Positions 29,067-37,122 are shown, counted from the first letter of the stretch. The stretch is 64,000 bases of DNA from Flavobacterium sp. (GCF_017744675.1 NZ_JAGIAV010000008.1:1-64000); one strand, 5' to 3'. Notes: a model not told the origin generated them from the letters alone. Translations and numbers: made by a program.

Positions 29067-30378
29067 ATTTTTCTCTTATATAAATATCGATTGGAACTCC
29101 TGCAAAATCCCATTTTTCACGGATTTTATTTTCAAGGTATCGCTTATAAGGTTCTTTTACATATTGCGGTAAATTAGCAAAAAATACAAACTGAGGCGTT
29201 TGGGTTGGCAATTGCATGCAATATTTAATTTTCACATATTTTCCTTTCATTGCTGGTGGCGGATATGCTTCAATCACTTTCAGCATATATTCGTTGAATT
29301 TTGAAGTCGGGATTCTTTGTTTTCTGTTTTCGAAAACTTGAACCGTAGCTTCCAATGCTTTTAATAAACGCTGTTTTGTTAAAGCAGAAACGAATAAAAT
29401 AGGCACATCTGTAAATGGCATTAATTCTTTTTTAATTTTCTCTTCGTAATCACGAGTAGACATCGTATCTTTTTCTACTAAGTCCCATTTGTTTACCAAG
29501 ATTACAACTCCTTTACGGTTTTTCTCCGCCAACCAAAAAATACTTTGGTCCTGACCTTCAAATCCGCGAGTTGCATCAATTACTAGAATACAAATATCTG
29601 CATGCTCAATTGCTCTTACAGAACGCATTACAGAATAAAATTCTAAATCTTCTTTTACTTTTGCTTTACGGCGAATTCCTGCTGTATCAACCAAATTAAA
29701 TTCGAAACCAAAACGGTCAAACTTAGTATCAATTGCATCACGAGTTGTTCCAGCAATATCAGTAACAATATAACGGTCTTTACCAATTAAGGCATTGATA
29801 AAACTAGATTTTCCAGCATTCGGACGTCCTACAACTGCAAAACGAGGCAATTCTGTTTCTGGCGTAACAGGCTCAGGTTTTTCTGGAAAAGCTTCGATTA
29901 AAGCATCCAATAAATCTCCTGTTCCACTTCCAGAAATACTTGCAAAAGTATAATATTCGCCCAAACCAAGATTGTAAAACTCAACAGCGTCTTTCTCACG
30001 CATTGCATTGTCAACCTTATTTACAGCCAATAAAACTGGTTTTGTTACTTTACGAAGCAATTTTGCAACGGTTTCATCCATTGGCGTAATTCCCTCTTCA
30101 ACATCAACCACAAAAATAATAACATCGGCTTCATCGATAGCAAGCTCTACCTGTTTACGGATTTCGCCTTCGAAAACGTCATCAGACCCTCGAACATATC
30201 CACCTGTATCAATGACAGAAAACTCTTTTCCGTTCCACTCGCTTTTACCATAGTTTCTATCACGGGTAACCCCAGATACTGAATCTACAATAGCTTCTCT
30301 TCTTTGTATCAGCCTATTAAACAGGGTCGATTTCCCTACATTAGGTCTTCCTACTATCGCAACAATGTTATTACTCAT
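29065..30378 (-). CDS. der: ribosome biogenesis GTPase Der
   Basis: The 437-residue protein has two tandem GTPase domains: P-loops GRPNVGKST at residues 10-18 and GRPNAGKSS at 184-192, G3 motifs DTGG (57-60) and DTAG (231-234), and G4 motifs NKVD (120-123) and NKWD. A C-terminal KH-like domain ends in GVPIDIYIREK. Der (EngA) acts in maturation of the 50S ribosomal subunit and is essential in most bacteria. It lies next to the second GTPase gene era on the same strand, with 229 nt of repeats between them. Confidence 0.98.
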   Translation of the reverse strand: MSNNIVAIVGRPNVGKSTLFNRLIQRREAIVDSVSGVTRDRNYGKSEWNGKEFSVIDTGGYVRGSDDVFEGEIRKQVELAIDEADVIIFVVDVEEGITPMDETVAKLLRKVTKPVLLAVNKVDNAMREKDAVEFYNLGLGEYYTFASISGSGTGDLLDALIEAFPEKPEPVTPETELPRFAVVGRPNAGKSSFINALIGKDRYIVTDIAGTTRDAIDTKFDRFGFEFNLVDTAGIRRKAKVKEDLEFYSVMRSVRAIEHADICILVIDATRGFEGQDQSIFWLAEKNRKGVVILVNKWDLVEKDTMSTRDYEEKIKKELMPFTDVPILFVSALTKQRLLKALEATVQVFENRKQRIPTSKFNEYMLKVIEAYPPPAMKGKYVKIKYCMQLPTQTPQFVFFANLPQYVKEPYKRYLENKIREKWDFAGVPIDIYIREK

Positions 30379-30387
30379 TTTATTGAA

Positions 30388-30607
30388 TTTTAGATTTTAG
30401 ACTTTAGATTTCAGATTCTTAGCTTCCTAAAAACCTAATCACTTGTAATCCAAAATGCCTTATTTAAATTTTTTGCAAAGGTACATAAAAAAGTTGCTAA
30501 GATGCTAAGTTTCTAAGTACCTATGATTTTATTTTGTTTCAGGTTTAAAGTTTCAAGTTTTTAAGCTCAGTATACAACTTGAAACCTGAAACTTGAAACA
30601 ATTAAAG
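30388..30607. repeat. short intergenic repeats between era and der
   Basis: Three repeat types sit here. At 30388-30420 there is an ATTTTAGATTTTAGA series, the complement of the series at 20228-20260. At 30491-30516 GTTGCTAAGATGCTAAG recurs in related form near 25009-25030. At 30536-30559 and 30576-30599 a 24-nt imperfect inverted repeat (GTTTCAGGTT versus AACCTGAAAC) forms a hairpin with 3 mismatches; a related piece is at 21552-21592. Confidence 0.65.
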
Positions 30608-31489
30608 CTATTGATTATATCCGAATCTCTTTAGCATATTAGCATTGCTTCTCCAGTTTTTATTCACTTTCACATAAAGTTCAATGTGAATTTGTTTTCC
30701 GAAGAATTTCTCCAAATCAGCACGAGCATCTGTTCCTACTTTTTTCAAAGCAGCCCCTTTATGTCCGATGATGATTCCTTTTTGCGTATCGCGTTCTACC
30801 ATAATCACCGAACGGATTCTAATAATATTTTCATCTTCATGAAATTCCTCTGTCACGATTTCAACCGCATACGGAATCTCTTTACTGTAATTCAATAAGA
30901 TTTTCTCACGAATGGTTTCGTTTACAAAGAAACGCTCTGGTTTGTCTGTTAATTGGTCTTTAGGATAATAAGCTGGAGATTCTGGCAATAATTCGATAAT
31001 TCTTCCAAAAACTTCAGGCACGTTGAAATTCTGCAAAGCCGAAATTGGAAAAATCTCTGCATTTGGCACTTTTTCTTTCCAGAAAGAAACCTGCTGTTCT
31101 AATTGTTCTTGGTTAGAATTGTCAATTTTATTTAGAAGTAATAAAACCGGAATCTTAGCGTGGATAATTTTCTTGAAGAAGTCTTCGTCTTTAAGGTCCT
31201 GTTCGCCTATTTCGACCATGTAGATTAAAATGTCAGCATCTTCAAAAGCCGATTTTACAAAGTTCATCATCGATTCCTGCATTTCGTATGCCGGTTTAAT
31301 AATTCCAGGAGTATCAGATAGAACCAATTGAAAGTCTTCTCCATTTACAATTCCAAGAATTCTATGACGTGTAGTTTGCGCTTTTGATGTAATGATCGAC
31401 AATCGTTCTCCAACGAAAGCGTTCATCAATGTTGATTTTCCAACATTTGGATTTCCGATAATATTTACGAAACCTGCTTTATGTGACAT
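30608..31489 (-). CDS. era: GTPase Era
   Basis: Starting at the ATG at 31487-31489 the protein has 293 residues and begins MSHKAGFVNIIGNPNVGKST; an ATG two codons earlier is also possible. The G motifs are GNPNVGKST (12-20), DTPG (59-62) and NKID (120-123). A C-terminal KH domain carries the GIIIGHKGAALKKVG signature. Era binds 16S rRNA and assists maturation of the 30S subunit. The gene is transcribed away from the tRNA-fMet gene. Confidence 0.98.
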   Translation of the reverse strand: MSHKAGFVNIIGNPNVGKSTLMNAFVGERLSIITSKAQTTRHRILGIVNGEDFQLVLSDTPGIIKPAYEMQESMMNFVKSAFEDADILIYMVEIGEQDLKDEDFFKKIIHAKIPVLLLLNKIDNSNQEQLEQQVSFWKEKVPNAEIFPISALQNFNVPEVFGRIIELLPESPAYYPKDQLTDKPERFFVNETIREKILLNYSKEIPYAVEIVTEEFHEDENIIRIRSVIMVERDTQKGIIIGHKGAALKKVGTDARADLEKFFGKQIHIELYVKVNKNWRSNANMLKRFGYNQ

Positions 31490-31564
31490 TTGCATGATAT
31501 TTTAAGATGCAAAGGTAGTCATATCAAGTCAATACAGAAAATAAAACATTTTTTTAAGTTTTCG

Positions 31565-31594
31565 TTGGATTTTTAAAAAATCGACGTATCTTTG
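31565..31594 (+). promoter_or_regulatory. promoter of the first tRNA-fMet gene
   Basis: TTG (31565-31567), 19 nt spacing and TATCTTTG (31587-31594) match the Bacteroidota primary-sigma consensus TTG-N19-TAnnTTTG exactly. The mature tRNA starts 13 nt after the -7 box. Confidence 0.9.
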
Positions 31595-31606
31595 CACCCG
31601 AAACAT

Positions 31607-31680
31607 CGCGGGATAGAGCAGTAGGCAGCTCGTCGGGCTCATAACCCGAAGGTCACAGGTTCGAGTCCTGTTCCCGCTAC
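31607..31680 (+). tRNA. initiator tRNA-fMet (CAT), copy 1
   Basis: The 73-nt cloverleaf is complete: acceptor CGCGGGA with TCCCGCT, D arm GAGC/GCTC, anticodon CAT at 31640-31642, T loop TTCGAGT, discriminator A at 31679. Two initiator hallmarks are present: the mismatched first pair (C1 opposite T72) and three G:C pairs at the base of the anticodon stem (GGG/CCC). CCA is not encoded. It is identical to the copy at 59991. A conserved hairpin terminator follows. Confidence 0.97.
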
Positions 31681-31685
31681 TAAGA

Positions 31686-31719
31686 CGAAAAGCTTCAGAG
31701 AAATCTGGAGCTTTTTTTG
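31686..31719 (+). terminator. terminator of tRNA-fMet copy 1 (AGCTTCAGA family)
   Basis: AAGCTTCAGA-GAAA-TCTGGAGCTT forms a 10-bp stem with one G-T pair and a GAAA tetraloop, then seven T. It is the reference copy of a hairpin family found many times in the right half of the window. Confidence 0.9.
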
Positions 31720-31738
31720 TTTGGATTCACCCTAGTAG

Positions 31739-31822
31739 GATCATATGCGCCACAGTGGACAAAGGCACGAGTGCTGTTCCCGCTACAACGATAAAAAGCT
31801 CAGAGAAATCTGGATTTTTTTT
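31739..31822 (+). repeat. degenerate tRNA-fMet-derived repeat, copy A1
   Basis: The segment aligns with the repeat at 60381 rather than directly with the live tRNA: CATATGCGCC-ACA-GTGGACA-AGG, then CGAGTGCTGTTCCCGCTAC, then an A-rich link and a hairpin AGCT-CAGAGAAATCTGGA-T8. It lacks the acceptor 5' strand and D arm and cannot be a functional tRNA. It is the upstream boundary of the hicA/hicB/AbiC-like segment. Confidence 0.8.
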
Positions 31823-32065
31823 AAATAAGATTTCTAAAAATATTTGATGTAGATGTGGGTACGAATTTAGAGAAATTCGTACAGCCTTTCCATCTCATAA
31901 CTTGGAAAATCAATTTGAATATCTTTTCAATCGAAATAAAACCTTCATAAAGCGGATCAAAACATATATACGAAAAGTACTTTATTTTTTTTTAAACTTT
32001 AAGAATAAAATACATTCTCTGCATTAGCTAAATTTAATATAATTTATATATCGTTTTTAATATAT
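31823..32065. other. non-coding stretch upstream of hicA with perfect hairpin
   Basis: A perfect hairpin GTACGAATTT-AGAG-AAATTCGTAC lies at 31859-31882 and lacks a T-run, so it is not an obvious terminator. No gene is supported in this stretch. Confidence 0.55.
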
Positions 32066-32092
32066 ATTGCAAAAATGTTATATATTTGCAAT
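32066..32092 (+). promoter_or_regulatory. hicA promoter with operator-like inverted repeat
   Basis: ATTGCAAA (32066-32073) and TTTGCAAT (32085-32092) form a perfect 8-bp inverted repeat with an 11-nt spacer. The -7 box TATATTTG (32081-32088) is partly inside the right arm, so a bound dimer would block transcription. Autorepression by HicB, which has an HTH domain here, is the natural candidate. Confidence 0.6.
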
Positions 32093-32114
32093 TCAATTTA
32101 ATGATATTAGGAAT

Positions 32115-32297
32115 ATGAGCAGCGATGAATTGTTTAAGATGTTGAAAGCCGATGGCTGGGTCTTCATAAGATCTAAGGGAAGTCATCATACATTTAAACA
32201 CCCAGTGAAAAAAGGAATAGTTGTGCTGCCTCATCCTAAAAAGGATATTCCGAAAGGCACGGAGCATGGCATTTTAAAACAAGCGGGGCTGATTTAG
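32115..32297 (+). CDS. hicA: HicA-type mRNA interferase toxin
   Basis: From the ATG at 32115 the protein has 60 residues, the usual HicA size. It shows the dsRBD-like pattern LFKMLKADGWVFIRSKGSHHTF with the catalytic His at residue 24 (GSHH) and IPKGTEHGILKQAGL at the C-terminus. An open frame extends further upstream without a better start. HicA toxins cut mRNA and are held inactive by HicB. The cognate antitoxin gene lies downstream but 301 nt away, which is unusual since hicA and hicB normally abut. Confidence 0.92.
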   Translation: MSSDELFKMLKADGWVFIRSKGSHHTFKHPVKKGIVVLPHPKKDIPKGTEHGILKQAGLI

Positions 32298-32598
32298 TTC
32301 AGTCCCAGACTTGTTGGGATTCATTGCAATAAATATATTGCTAACTAACCAATAAAAAACTCGAGTAAATTTAACTTGGGAAAAAGACTTGTATAATTAC
32401 GTAATGTACAATGCGATAAGGCTACAAGTTTATTATTAATCACTCGAATTTAGTATTCGGAAAAACAAATGTTCAACTAAAATTTATCATGAAAACAATG
32501 AAAAAAAAGGAAACTTCCTCTGAATTAAAAGGTAAAAAAACTTGAAATTACCATTTATAGTAAATAAAACAAGAAATAGAACCAATAAAGAGCAGGAT
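32298..32598. other. long gap between hicA and hicB
   Basis: This 301-nt gap interrupts a gene pair that is normally contiguous. It holds a small stem CCCAGACTTGTTGGG (32305-32319) soon after hicA and an 18-codon ATG frame at 32489-32545 (MKTMKKKETSSELKGKKT), which I do not call a gene. The low GC content matches the surroundings. A separate hicB promoter may lie here but no clear TAnnTTTG box was found. Confidence 0.4.
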
Positions 32599-33009
32599 AT
32601 GGCAATCAAAGTTAAGATTGAGAAATCTGACGGTCGCTATTGGGGGACAACACAAAATGTACCTGGTGTAGTGGTGGCCGACGGTGAGAGTATCAATGAA
32701 TTAAAAGAAAATATGAAAGAAGCTGTTGATTTATACATTGAAACAGCTGAAGAACATGATATTGAAACTTATGAGTTATTTAAAAATGGATTTGAATTTG
32801 AATACGATTTAGAAGTATCAGAAATATTCAATGATGTTTTTGAAGTAATTAATAAAGGAGAATTTGCAAAAAGTATAGGCATAAATCCAACATTATTTAG
32901 ACAATATACAAATGCAAATAAACAGACATATATATCTGAAAAAAGAGCCAAAGAAATTGAAAACGGTTTACATCGTTTAGGAAAGGAGCTTTTAAATGTA
33001 AAGCTCTAA
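32599..33009 (+). CDS. hicB: HicB-type antitoxin with DNA-binding domain
   Basis: The start is placed at ATG 32599, giving 136 residues beginning MAIKVKIEKSDGRYWGTTQN. Residues 1-65 are the HicB partial RNase-H fold (VPGVVVADGESINELKENMKEA appears in split form), and residues of about 85-130 form a helix-turn-helix (FAKSIGINPTLFRQY, EKRAKEIENGLHRLGKEL). The protein neutralises HicA and probably represses the pair by binding DNA. A strong terminator follows at 33048. Confidence 0.9.
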   Translation: MAIKVKIEKSDGRYWGTTQNVPGVVVADGESINELKENMKEAVDLYIETAEEHDIETYELFKNGFEFEYDLEVSEIFNDVFEVINKGEFAKSIGINPTLFRQYTNANKQTYISEKRAKEIENGLHRLGKELLNVKL

Positions 33010-33047
33010 AAATAAAATTTCTCATAAATTATATTTATGCTACTTTT

Positions 33048-33072
33048 ACCCCTCAAATTGAGGGGTTTTTTA
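33048..33072 (+). terminator. intrinsic terminator of hicB
   Basis: ACCCCTCAAATTGAGGGG is a self-complementary stem followed by six T, about 40 nt after the stop codon. Confidence 0.85.
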
Positions 33073-33122
33073 TTGTTAAATTTGATTAAAAACAAGTATT
33101 ACAAAGTAATCTAAGTTAATTA

Positions 33123-33794
33123 ATGAAAGATTTTTTTAAAGAAAACAAGGTAGTTACATGGTTGATAATAATATCAATCTTAATCTGTTTAATTCCCATA
33201 TCGTGTTATATAATTAAATTTTCAGGTCATAGATTATCAAATGATCCCACAGTTTGGGGAACTTTTGGTGATTATTTGGGAGGGACAATTAATACAATTC
33301 TTTCGTTGAGTAGTTTAATTATCTTAGCAATTTTAACCAGTTCGATTAATAAGCAATCAAATGCAGAAAATAAGAAAAATAGTTTTTTACTTAGAAGATT
33401 AGACAGTTTTGATCAACTGTCTTCTTATTTAGATAAAATTGGTTGTATAACAGTTTATGTTGATACGGTCTTAAATGAAAATAAAGTAACTAAAAAATTG
33501 AGTGATGAACATGAGGTTATGAGGTTAAAAGAGTATAGGCATACTCTAATAGAAATTACTGTTTATTTAGGTACTTTTCGCCAAAGGTATGGTCATTTAT
33601 ATGAATATGATTTTTACTCAACTGAGTATCTAGAACTTCTTAAAAGTTCAGATAAATTTAAAGACCTTTTTGATACAATGATTTTAATTATTACAGGAAA
33701 GGATAACCATAAAGAAATAATAAGTGATGATTATGAAAAATTTACAACAAAATTTGATCAAGTTCTGATAAATTTATCAAAGGAATTGAAATAA
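33123..33794 (+). CDS. two-helix membrane protein, AbiC-like N-terminal module
   Basis: The 223-residue protein has two N-terminal transmembrane helices (about 11-31 and 53-72). The second contains WGTFGDYLGGTINTILSL, which resembles the FGDxxGGxxNPxLSF signature I associate with the putative phage abortive infection (putAbiC) family. The cytoplasmic C-terminal part is helical and charged, without a recognisable nuclease motif. Its position next to a HicAB pair and inside the tRNA-bounded segment supports a defence role, but the assignment rests on one motif. It could equally be an uncharacterised membrane protein. Confidence 0.6.
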   Translation: MKDFFKENKVVTWLIIISILICLIPISCYIIKFSGHRLSNDPTVWGTFGDYLGGTINTILSLSSLIILAILTSSINKQSNAENKKNSFLLRRLDSFDQLSSYLDKIGCITVYVDTVLNENKVTKKLSDEHEVMRLKEYRHTLIEITVYLGTFRQRYGHLYEYDFYSTEYLELLKSSDKFKDLFDTMILIITGKDNHKEIISDDYEKFTTKFDQVLINLSKELK

Positions 33795-33872
33795 AATTTT
33801 TAAATAATTTTTAGCAAAAACTACCAGACTTTTACTTTAAATGAAATTAATCTTCTTTAAATCATCTGTAAA

Positions 33873-33996
33873 ACGGTTCGAGAATTGTCCCGGTAGGGCT
33901 ACTAAGACAAAAGCTCCAGATTTCTCTGAAGCTTTTTATTTAAGTTTATATTTTTAATATTCTTTACATTCACAAGAAAGACGTTCGCGCTAGCTG
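33873..33996 (+). repeat. degenerate tRNA-fMet-derived repeat, copy A2
   Basis: CGGTTCGAGAATTGTCCCGG-TAGG-GCTACTAAGACAAAA is a decayed T-arm and acceptor end. The hairpin AGCTCCAGA-TTTC-TCTGAAGCT follows at 33909-33941, with its arms exchanged relative to the reference copy. After a 38-nt AT spacer comes GACGTTCGCGCTAGCT at 33980-33995, the distal motif shared with copies B1 and B2. The stop codon of the convergent DUF1772 gene lies inside that motif. Confidence 0.75.
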
Positions 33997-34493
33997 TGCT
34001 TTTTTAATTTGTGCGAATTACATACACAAGCTACAATAATCAAAAATATGCTACATAAGGATGACAGGGTTCTTATGTTGTTCCAAAAATTCCAGCGGTT
34101 TTCAAAAATGTTTCGCATTTGTCTTGCACTTGCGTTTGAGGCGTTTGTAAGGTCAAACGACTCCAGAGTATTATTGAGCGGAACATTTACAAATACAGTT
34201 ACAGCAAACACACCAATTAAATAAAACAATGTAGCTGCCAAGAGCAACAGAAACGATTTTTGTTTATAGTGAACAAAACTGGTAATTGGAAGCAAAAGTA
34301 ACGTGCCAAAAAAACAAATGAAAAATGGTACATTCTGAATCTCTCTATTGATGTTCTGCATGGCATTTAGAAATTCCTTATCGTTTAGTTTTCCCAATCC
34401 CAAAGTCACTGAAATAGAATAGGAAAAGAAAAGTCCAGCCATTAATGCTGTTAACGTTGCTGTAATAATGAGTAAAATATTTGGCGCTCTCAT
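33990..34493 (-). CDS. DUF1772 (anthrone oxygenase-like) membrane protein
   Basis: The 167-residue protein has four predicted transmembrane helices and the DUF1772 pattern: ATLTALMAGLFFSYSISVTLGLGKL at the N-terminus (written here in parts: ATLTALMAGLFF, SYSISVTLGL), FVNVPLNNTLESFDL in the middle, and FENRWNFWNNIRTLSSL near the end. Proteins of this family are often small redox-associated membrane proteins of unknown substrate. The gene starts 1 nt after the stop of the NAD(P)-binding protein gene, so the two are cotranscribed. Confidence 0.85.
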   Translation of the reverse strand: MRAPNILLIITATLTALMAGLFFSYSISVTLGLGKLNDKEFLNAMQNINREIQNVPFFICFFGTLLLLPITSFVHYKQKSFLLLLAATLFYLIGVFAVTVFVNVPLNNTLESFDLTNASNASARQMRNIFENRWNFWNNIRTLSSLCSIFLIIVACVCNSHKLKKHS

Positions 34494-34494
34494 T

Positions 34495-35121
34495 TTAATT
34501 GGAAATACTAACGGTTCTTTTTAAAAATTCACTGGTATTTAGTTGACGTATCATAAAATCGGCAACTTCCTTACGGGCAATTTTTAGATTGAGTTTTTTA
34601 TAACTTCCATCAAAACCGATGCGATAAGTATTCGTAATTTGGTCATCTGTAAAAGCACTAGGTCGGACTATTGTATAATCCAAACTGCTATCCAAAATAT
34701 ATTTTTCTTGCACTTTATGATCTTGAAATGCTTTTTTTAGCAACATACCAAACATAATATGTTTCCAGATAAAATTAAGATTTCCATAGCTTTCGCCCAA
34801 ACCGAGAGTCGTTTGGCAAATCAACCTTTTTATTCCTTCTTTGCTCATGGCTTTAATAATATTTTTTGTTCCTTCTGCACGTATTTTACCTTTTCTGCCA
34901 TCGCCTAAGGCACAAAAAACCGCCTCTTGATTGTGCAATGCGTTTTCAACATCATTCAAACTCAAAACATCACCTACATGAATATGAAGGTTAGGATGAG
35001 AGATAGTTTGCATTTTTTGGGGATCACGAACAAAGGCTGTTACTTCATCACCATTTTTTAATGCTTGTTTTACGATTTCAATGCCAACTGTACCAGTGGC
35101 TCCAAAGATTATTAGTTTCAT
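34495..35121 (-). CDS. NAD(P)-binding atypical SDR (NmrA-like) protein
   Basis: The 208-residue protein begins MKLIIFGATGTVGIEIVKQA, in which GATGTVG is the glycine-rich dinucleotide site of atypical short-chain dehydrogenases. VTAFVRDPQKM and YTIVRPSAFTDD are typical of NAD(P)H-binding epimerase-like proteins. The canonical YxxxK catalytic pair is not evident, so it may be a redox sensor or a reductase with other residues. It forms an operon with the DUF1772 gene and lies next to an AraC regulator on the same strand. Confidence 0.88.
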   Translation of the reverse strand: MKLIIFGATGTVGIEIVKQALKNGDEVTAFVRDPQKMQTISHPNLHIHVGDVLSLNDVENALHNQEAVFCALGDGRKGKIRAEGTKNIIKAMSKEGIKRLICQTTLGLGESYGNLNFIWKHIMFGMLLKKAFQDHKVQEKYILDSSLDYTIVRPSAFTDDQITNTYRIGFDGSYKKLNLKIARKEVADFMIRQLNTSEFLKRTVSISN

Positions 35122-35201
35122 TTTATATCAATAATTTAAATTAGTGATACAAAATTGCAATAGATAAACGATCAAAAATAGAATAAAAGCGACAGCGACT
35201 A

Positions 35202-35972
35202 CTAACTCTCAAATGATTTTGGAGTTTTACCAGTAAAAGCTTTAAAAACTTTTATAAAATGAGATTGATCTGAAAATCCATTTTCATACACAATATCGGT
35301 ATGTTTGGTATAATCTCTCACGGTCAATTGGTCCAATGAAGCTTGAAATTGGATAATCTTGGCAAATTGCTTAGGAGTAAGCCCTGTTTCACTCAGAAAT
35401 CTTCGCTCAAAGGTGCGAATATTGAACTTTAATTTGCTGGCAATCGAACGGATATTTTCCTGCCCTTTTGTTTGAAAGATGTATTCTATGCCTTGTCGTA
35501 TTTCAAAATCAAGATTTTCCTTTTTCTTTTCAAAATACCGTAAAAGCAATTCGGATATAATTTCAATTTTCTCTTTTATGCCTTCACTCTCTTCTAATTG
35601 TTTTTTAAGCCACTTTATATCTTCATTAGTATCATCGAAGTAATAACAATTATCATTTATGCTCTGGGGTGGGATATCAAAAAATGTCTTTAAAACATAA
35701 GGATACAACTGAAAAACAATTATAAGAAATGCACTCGAAATCTCAAGCTCGATTGGCAGAATGGTTTGGCCGTAGAGAAAAACTTCTGGCATCTTTTTAT
35801 CATGAGGTTTTACAATCAATCCGTTATCACTCTGCTGAAACATCAAACCTGGACAGCCATCTGCAAAAAAAGGTAATGTCGTATGTGCATTTTTATCTTC
35901 ATTTTCAAACACCCATATGTTTTTCACAAAAAGCGAAATAGAATCTTCGGGAACAATATTTTGAGTGTTCAT
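35202..35972 (-). CDS. AraC family transcriptional regulator
   Basis: The 256-residue regulator has an N-terminal sensor-like domain (about residues 1-130, DUF6597 type, SISLFVKNIWVFE and LPFFADGCPGLMFQ) and a C-terminal AraC DNA-binding domain (residues 155-256) with IASKLKFNIRTFERRF, TGLTPKQFAKIIQFQASL and the second helix-turn-helix FSDQSHFIKVFKAFTGKTPKSF. It probably controls the NAD(P)-binding and DUF1772 genes downstream. The ligand is unknown. Confidence 0.93.
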   Translation of the reverse strand: MNTQNIVPEDSISLFVKNIWVFENEDKNAHTTLPFFADGCPGLMFQQSDNGLIVKPHDKKMPEVFLYGQTILPIELEISSAFLIIVFQLYPYVLKTFFDIPPQSINDNCYYFDDTNEDIKWLKKQLEESEGIKEKIEIISELLLRYFEKKKENLDFEIRQGIEYIFQTKGQENIRSIASKLKFNIRTFERRFLSETGLTPKQFAKIIQFQASLDQLTVRDYTKHTDIVYENGFSDQSHFIKVFKAFTGKTPKSFES

Positions 35973-36202
35973 ATTATTGTGATTACCAATTTATAATTGT
36001 TAATGAGATTTTATACATCAAATATCTGAAAATTTTTCAAAACGCAAATTTCGAGGCATTTACGAACTCTTCAATTGTAAACAGCGTAACAACAATAACA
36101 ATCTGTATCGATTATTAAGAACTAGCCATTTTGCAATAGCCTAGAAAACAGACTTAATAGAAACATTTTTTTTTCTATCTTCCCAAAATAAAAATTTCCA
36201 AA
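35973..36202. other. divergent intergenic region upstream of araC-type and ThuA genes
   Basis: No gene or strong repeat is seen. The stretch should contain the divergent promoters of the AraC-type gene and the ThuA gene; no exact TAnnTTTG box was identified. Confidence 0.3.
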
Positions 36203-36967
36203 ATGAACCACCTATTTTCGATAAAAAAAATATTTTTATTCAGCTTCATTGTAGTAATAAGCTGTTTTCTAGTTTCTTTCCATATAAAAAACAAAGAACA
36301 GACAGCTTCTTATAAAATCAAAAAAGTGCTTATTTTTTCTAAAACCAACGGTTTTAGACATGAAAGCATCCCTGCCGGAATTGCAGCGATAAAAAAACTG
36401 GGGAAGGAAAATCATTTTATTGTAGATGCTACTGAAGATTCTCTGGCAATTAATTCGAAAAACTTAAAGCAATACCAAGCCGTTATATTTTTAAGCCCCA
36501 CAGGCCATGTTTTAGACGAAAGCCAAAAATTGGCTTTACAAAAATTTATACAAAATGGAAATGGTTTTGTTGGCATTCATTCGGCCACCAACTGCGAACC
36601 AGAATGGTCTTGGTACACAGAAATGATTGGCGGAATTTTTGACGGACATCCCGAGCCGCAAAATGCCAAACTTATAGTTGTAAATCATGAACATCCGTCT
36701 ACAAAACATCTTCCAGCAATTTGGGAAAGAAAAGATGAATGGTACAATTTTAAATATTCAAATCCAAACGTAAATGTGCTTATAAAAATTGATGAATCTT
36801 CATATAAAGGTGGCAAAAACGGCGATAATCATCCCTTGGCATGGTATCATGAATATGATGGCGGCAGAGTATTTTACACTGCTTTAGGACACAGCCCTGA
36901 AAGTTATAGTGATCCTCTTTTTGTACAGCATTTACTTGGAGGAATCACTTATGCTTTAGGCAGATAA
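36203..36967 (+). CDS. exported ThuA-like domain protein
   Basis: The 254-residue protein has an N-terminal hydrophobic signal or anchor (residues 9-27) and the ThuA fold, a class I glutamine-amidotransferase-like domain: KKVLIFSKTNGFRHESIPAGIAAIKKLG, here seen as FSKTNGFRHESIPAG, then GNGFVGIHSATNCEPEW and the C-terminal GRVFYTALGHSPESY. The conserved residues of bacterial ThuA-like proteins are present. These proteins are linked to sugar metabolism in Bacteroidota, but the reaction is uncertain. A member of the AGCTTCAGA terminator family follows. Confidence 0.9.
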   Translation: MNHLFSIKKIFLFSFIVVISCFLVSFHIKNKEQTASYKIKKVLIFSKTNGFRHESIPAGIAAIKKLGKENHFIVDATEDSLAINSKNLKQYQAVIFLSPTGHVLDESQKLALQKFIQNGNGFVGIHSATNCEPEWSWYTEMIGGIFDGHPEPQNAKLIVVNHEHPSTKHLPAIWERKDEWYNFKYSNPNVNVLIKIDESSYKGGKNGDNHPLAWYHEYDGGRVFYTALGHSPESYSDPLFVQHLLGGITYALGR

Positions 36968-36987
36968 AATTTTCCATATTGGAGGGC

Positions 36988-37018
36988 AAAGCTTCAGAGA
37001 AATCTGAAGCTTTTTTTT
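36988..37018 (+). terminator. terminator of ThuA gene (AGCTTCAGA family)
   Basis: AAAGCTTCAGA-GAAA-TCTGAAGCTTT is a perfect stem with a GAAA loop and eight T, 20 nt after the stop codon. Confidence 0.9.
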
Positions 37019-37114
37019 ATAAATATACTTTATCAGCATAAAAGCCGTTATTCTTTACAATAATTTAATATCACGTTTTCTTACTATCTGATTTTATATT
37101 ATTAAATGTTTTCA

Positions 37115-37122
37115 TAAATTTG
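37115..37122 (+). promoter_or_regulatory. candidate -7 element upstream of Ppx/GppA-like gene
   Basis: TAAATTTG fits TAnnTTTG, 107 nt before the start codon; no TTG at the usual distance. The rest of the 37019-37228 gap shows nothing further. Confidence 0.4.

Noticed and set aside
31739..31822. Third tRNA gene
   Set aside because: Only a degraded T arm and acceptor 3' end remain; the 5' acceptor strand and the D arm are missing.
32489..32545. 18-codon ATG frame between hicA and hicB as a peptide precursor (RiPP-like)
   Set aside because: It is too short, has no core peptide, and no maturation enzyme is nearby.
31600..34000. Integrative element with its own integrase
   Set aside because: No tyrosine or serine recombinase, relaxase or phage gene is present between the repeats, so only a cassette-like reading is offered.
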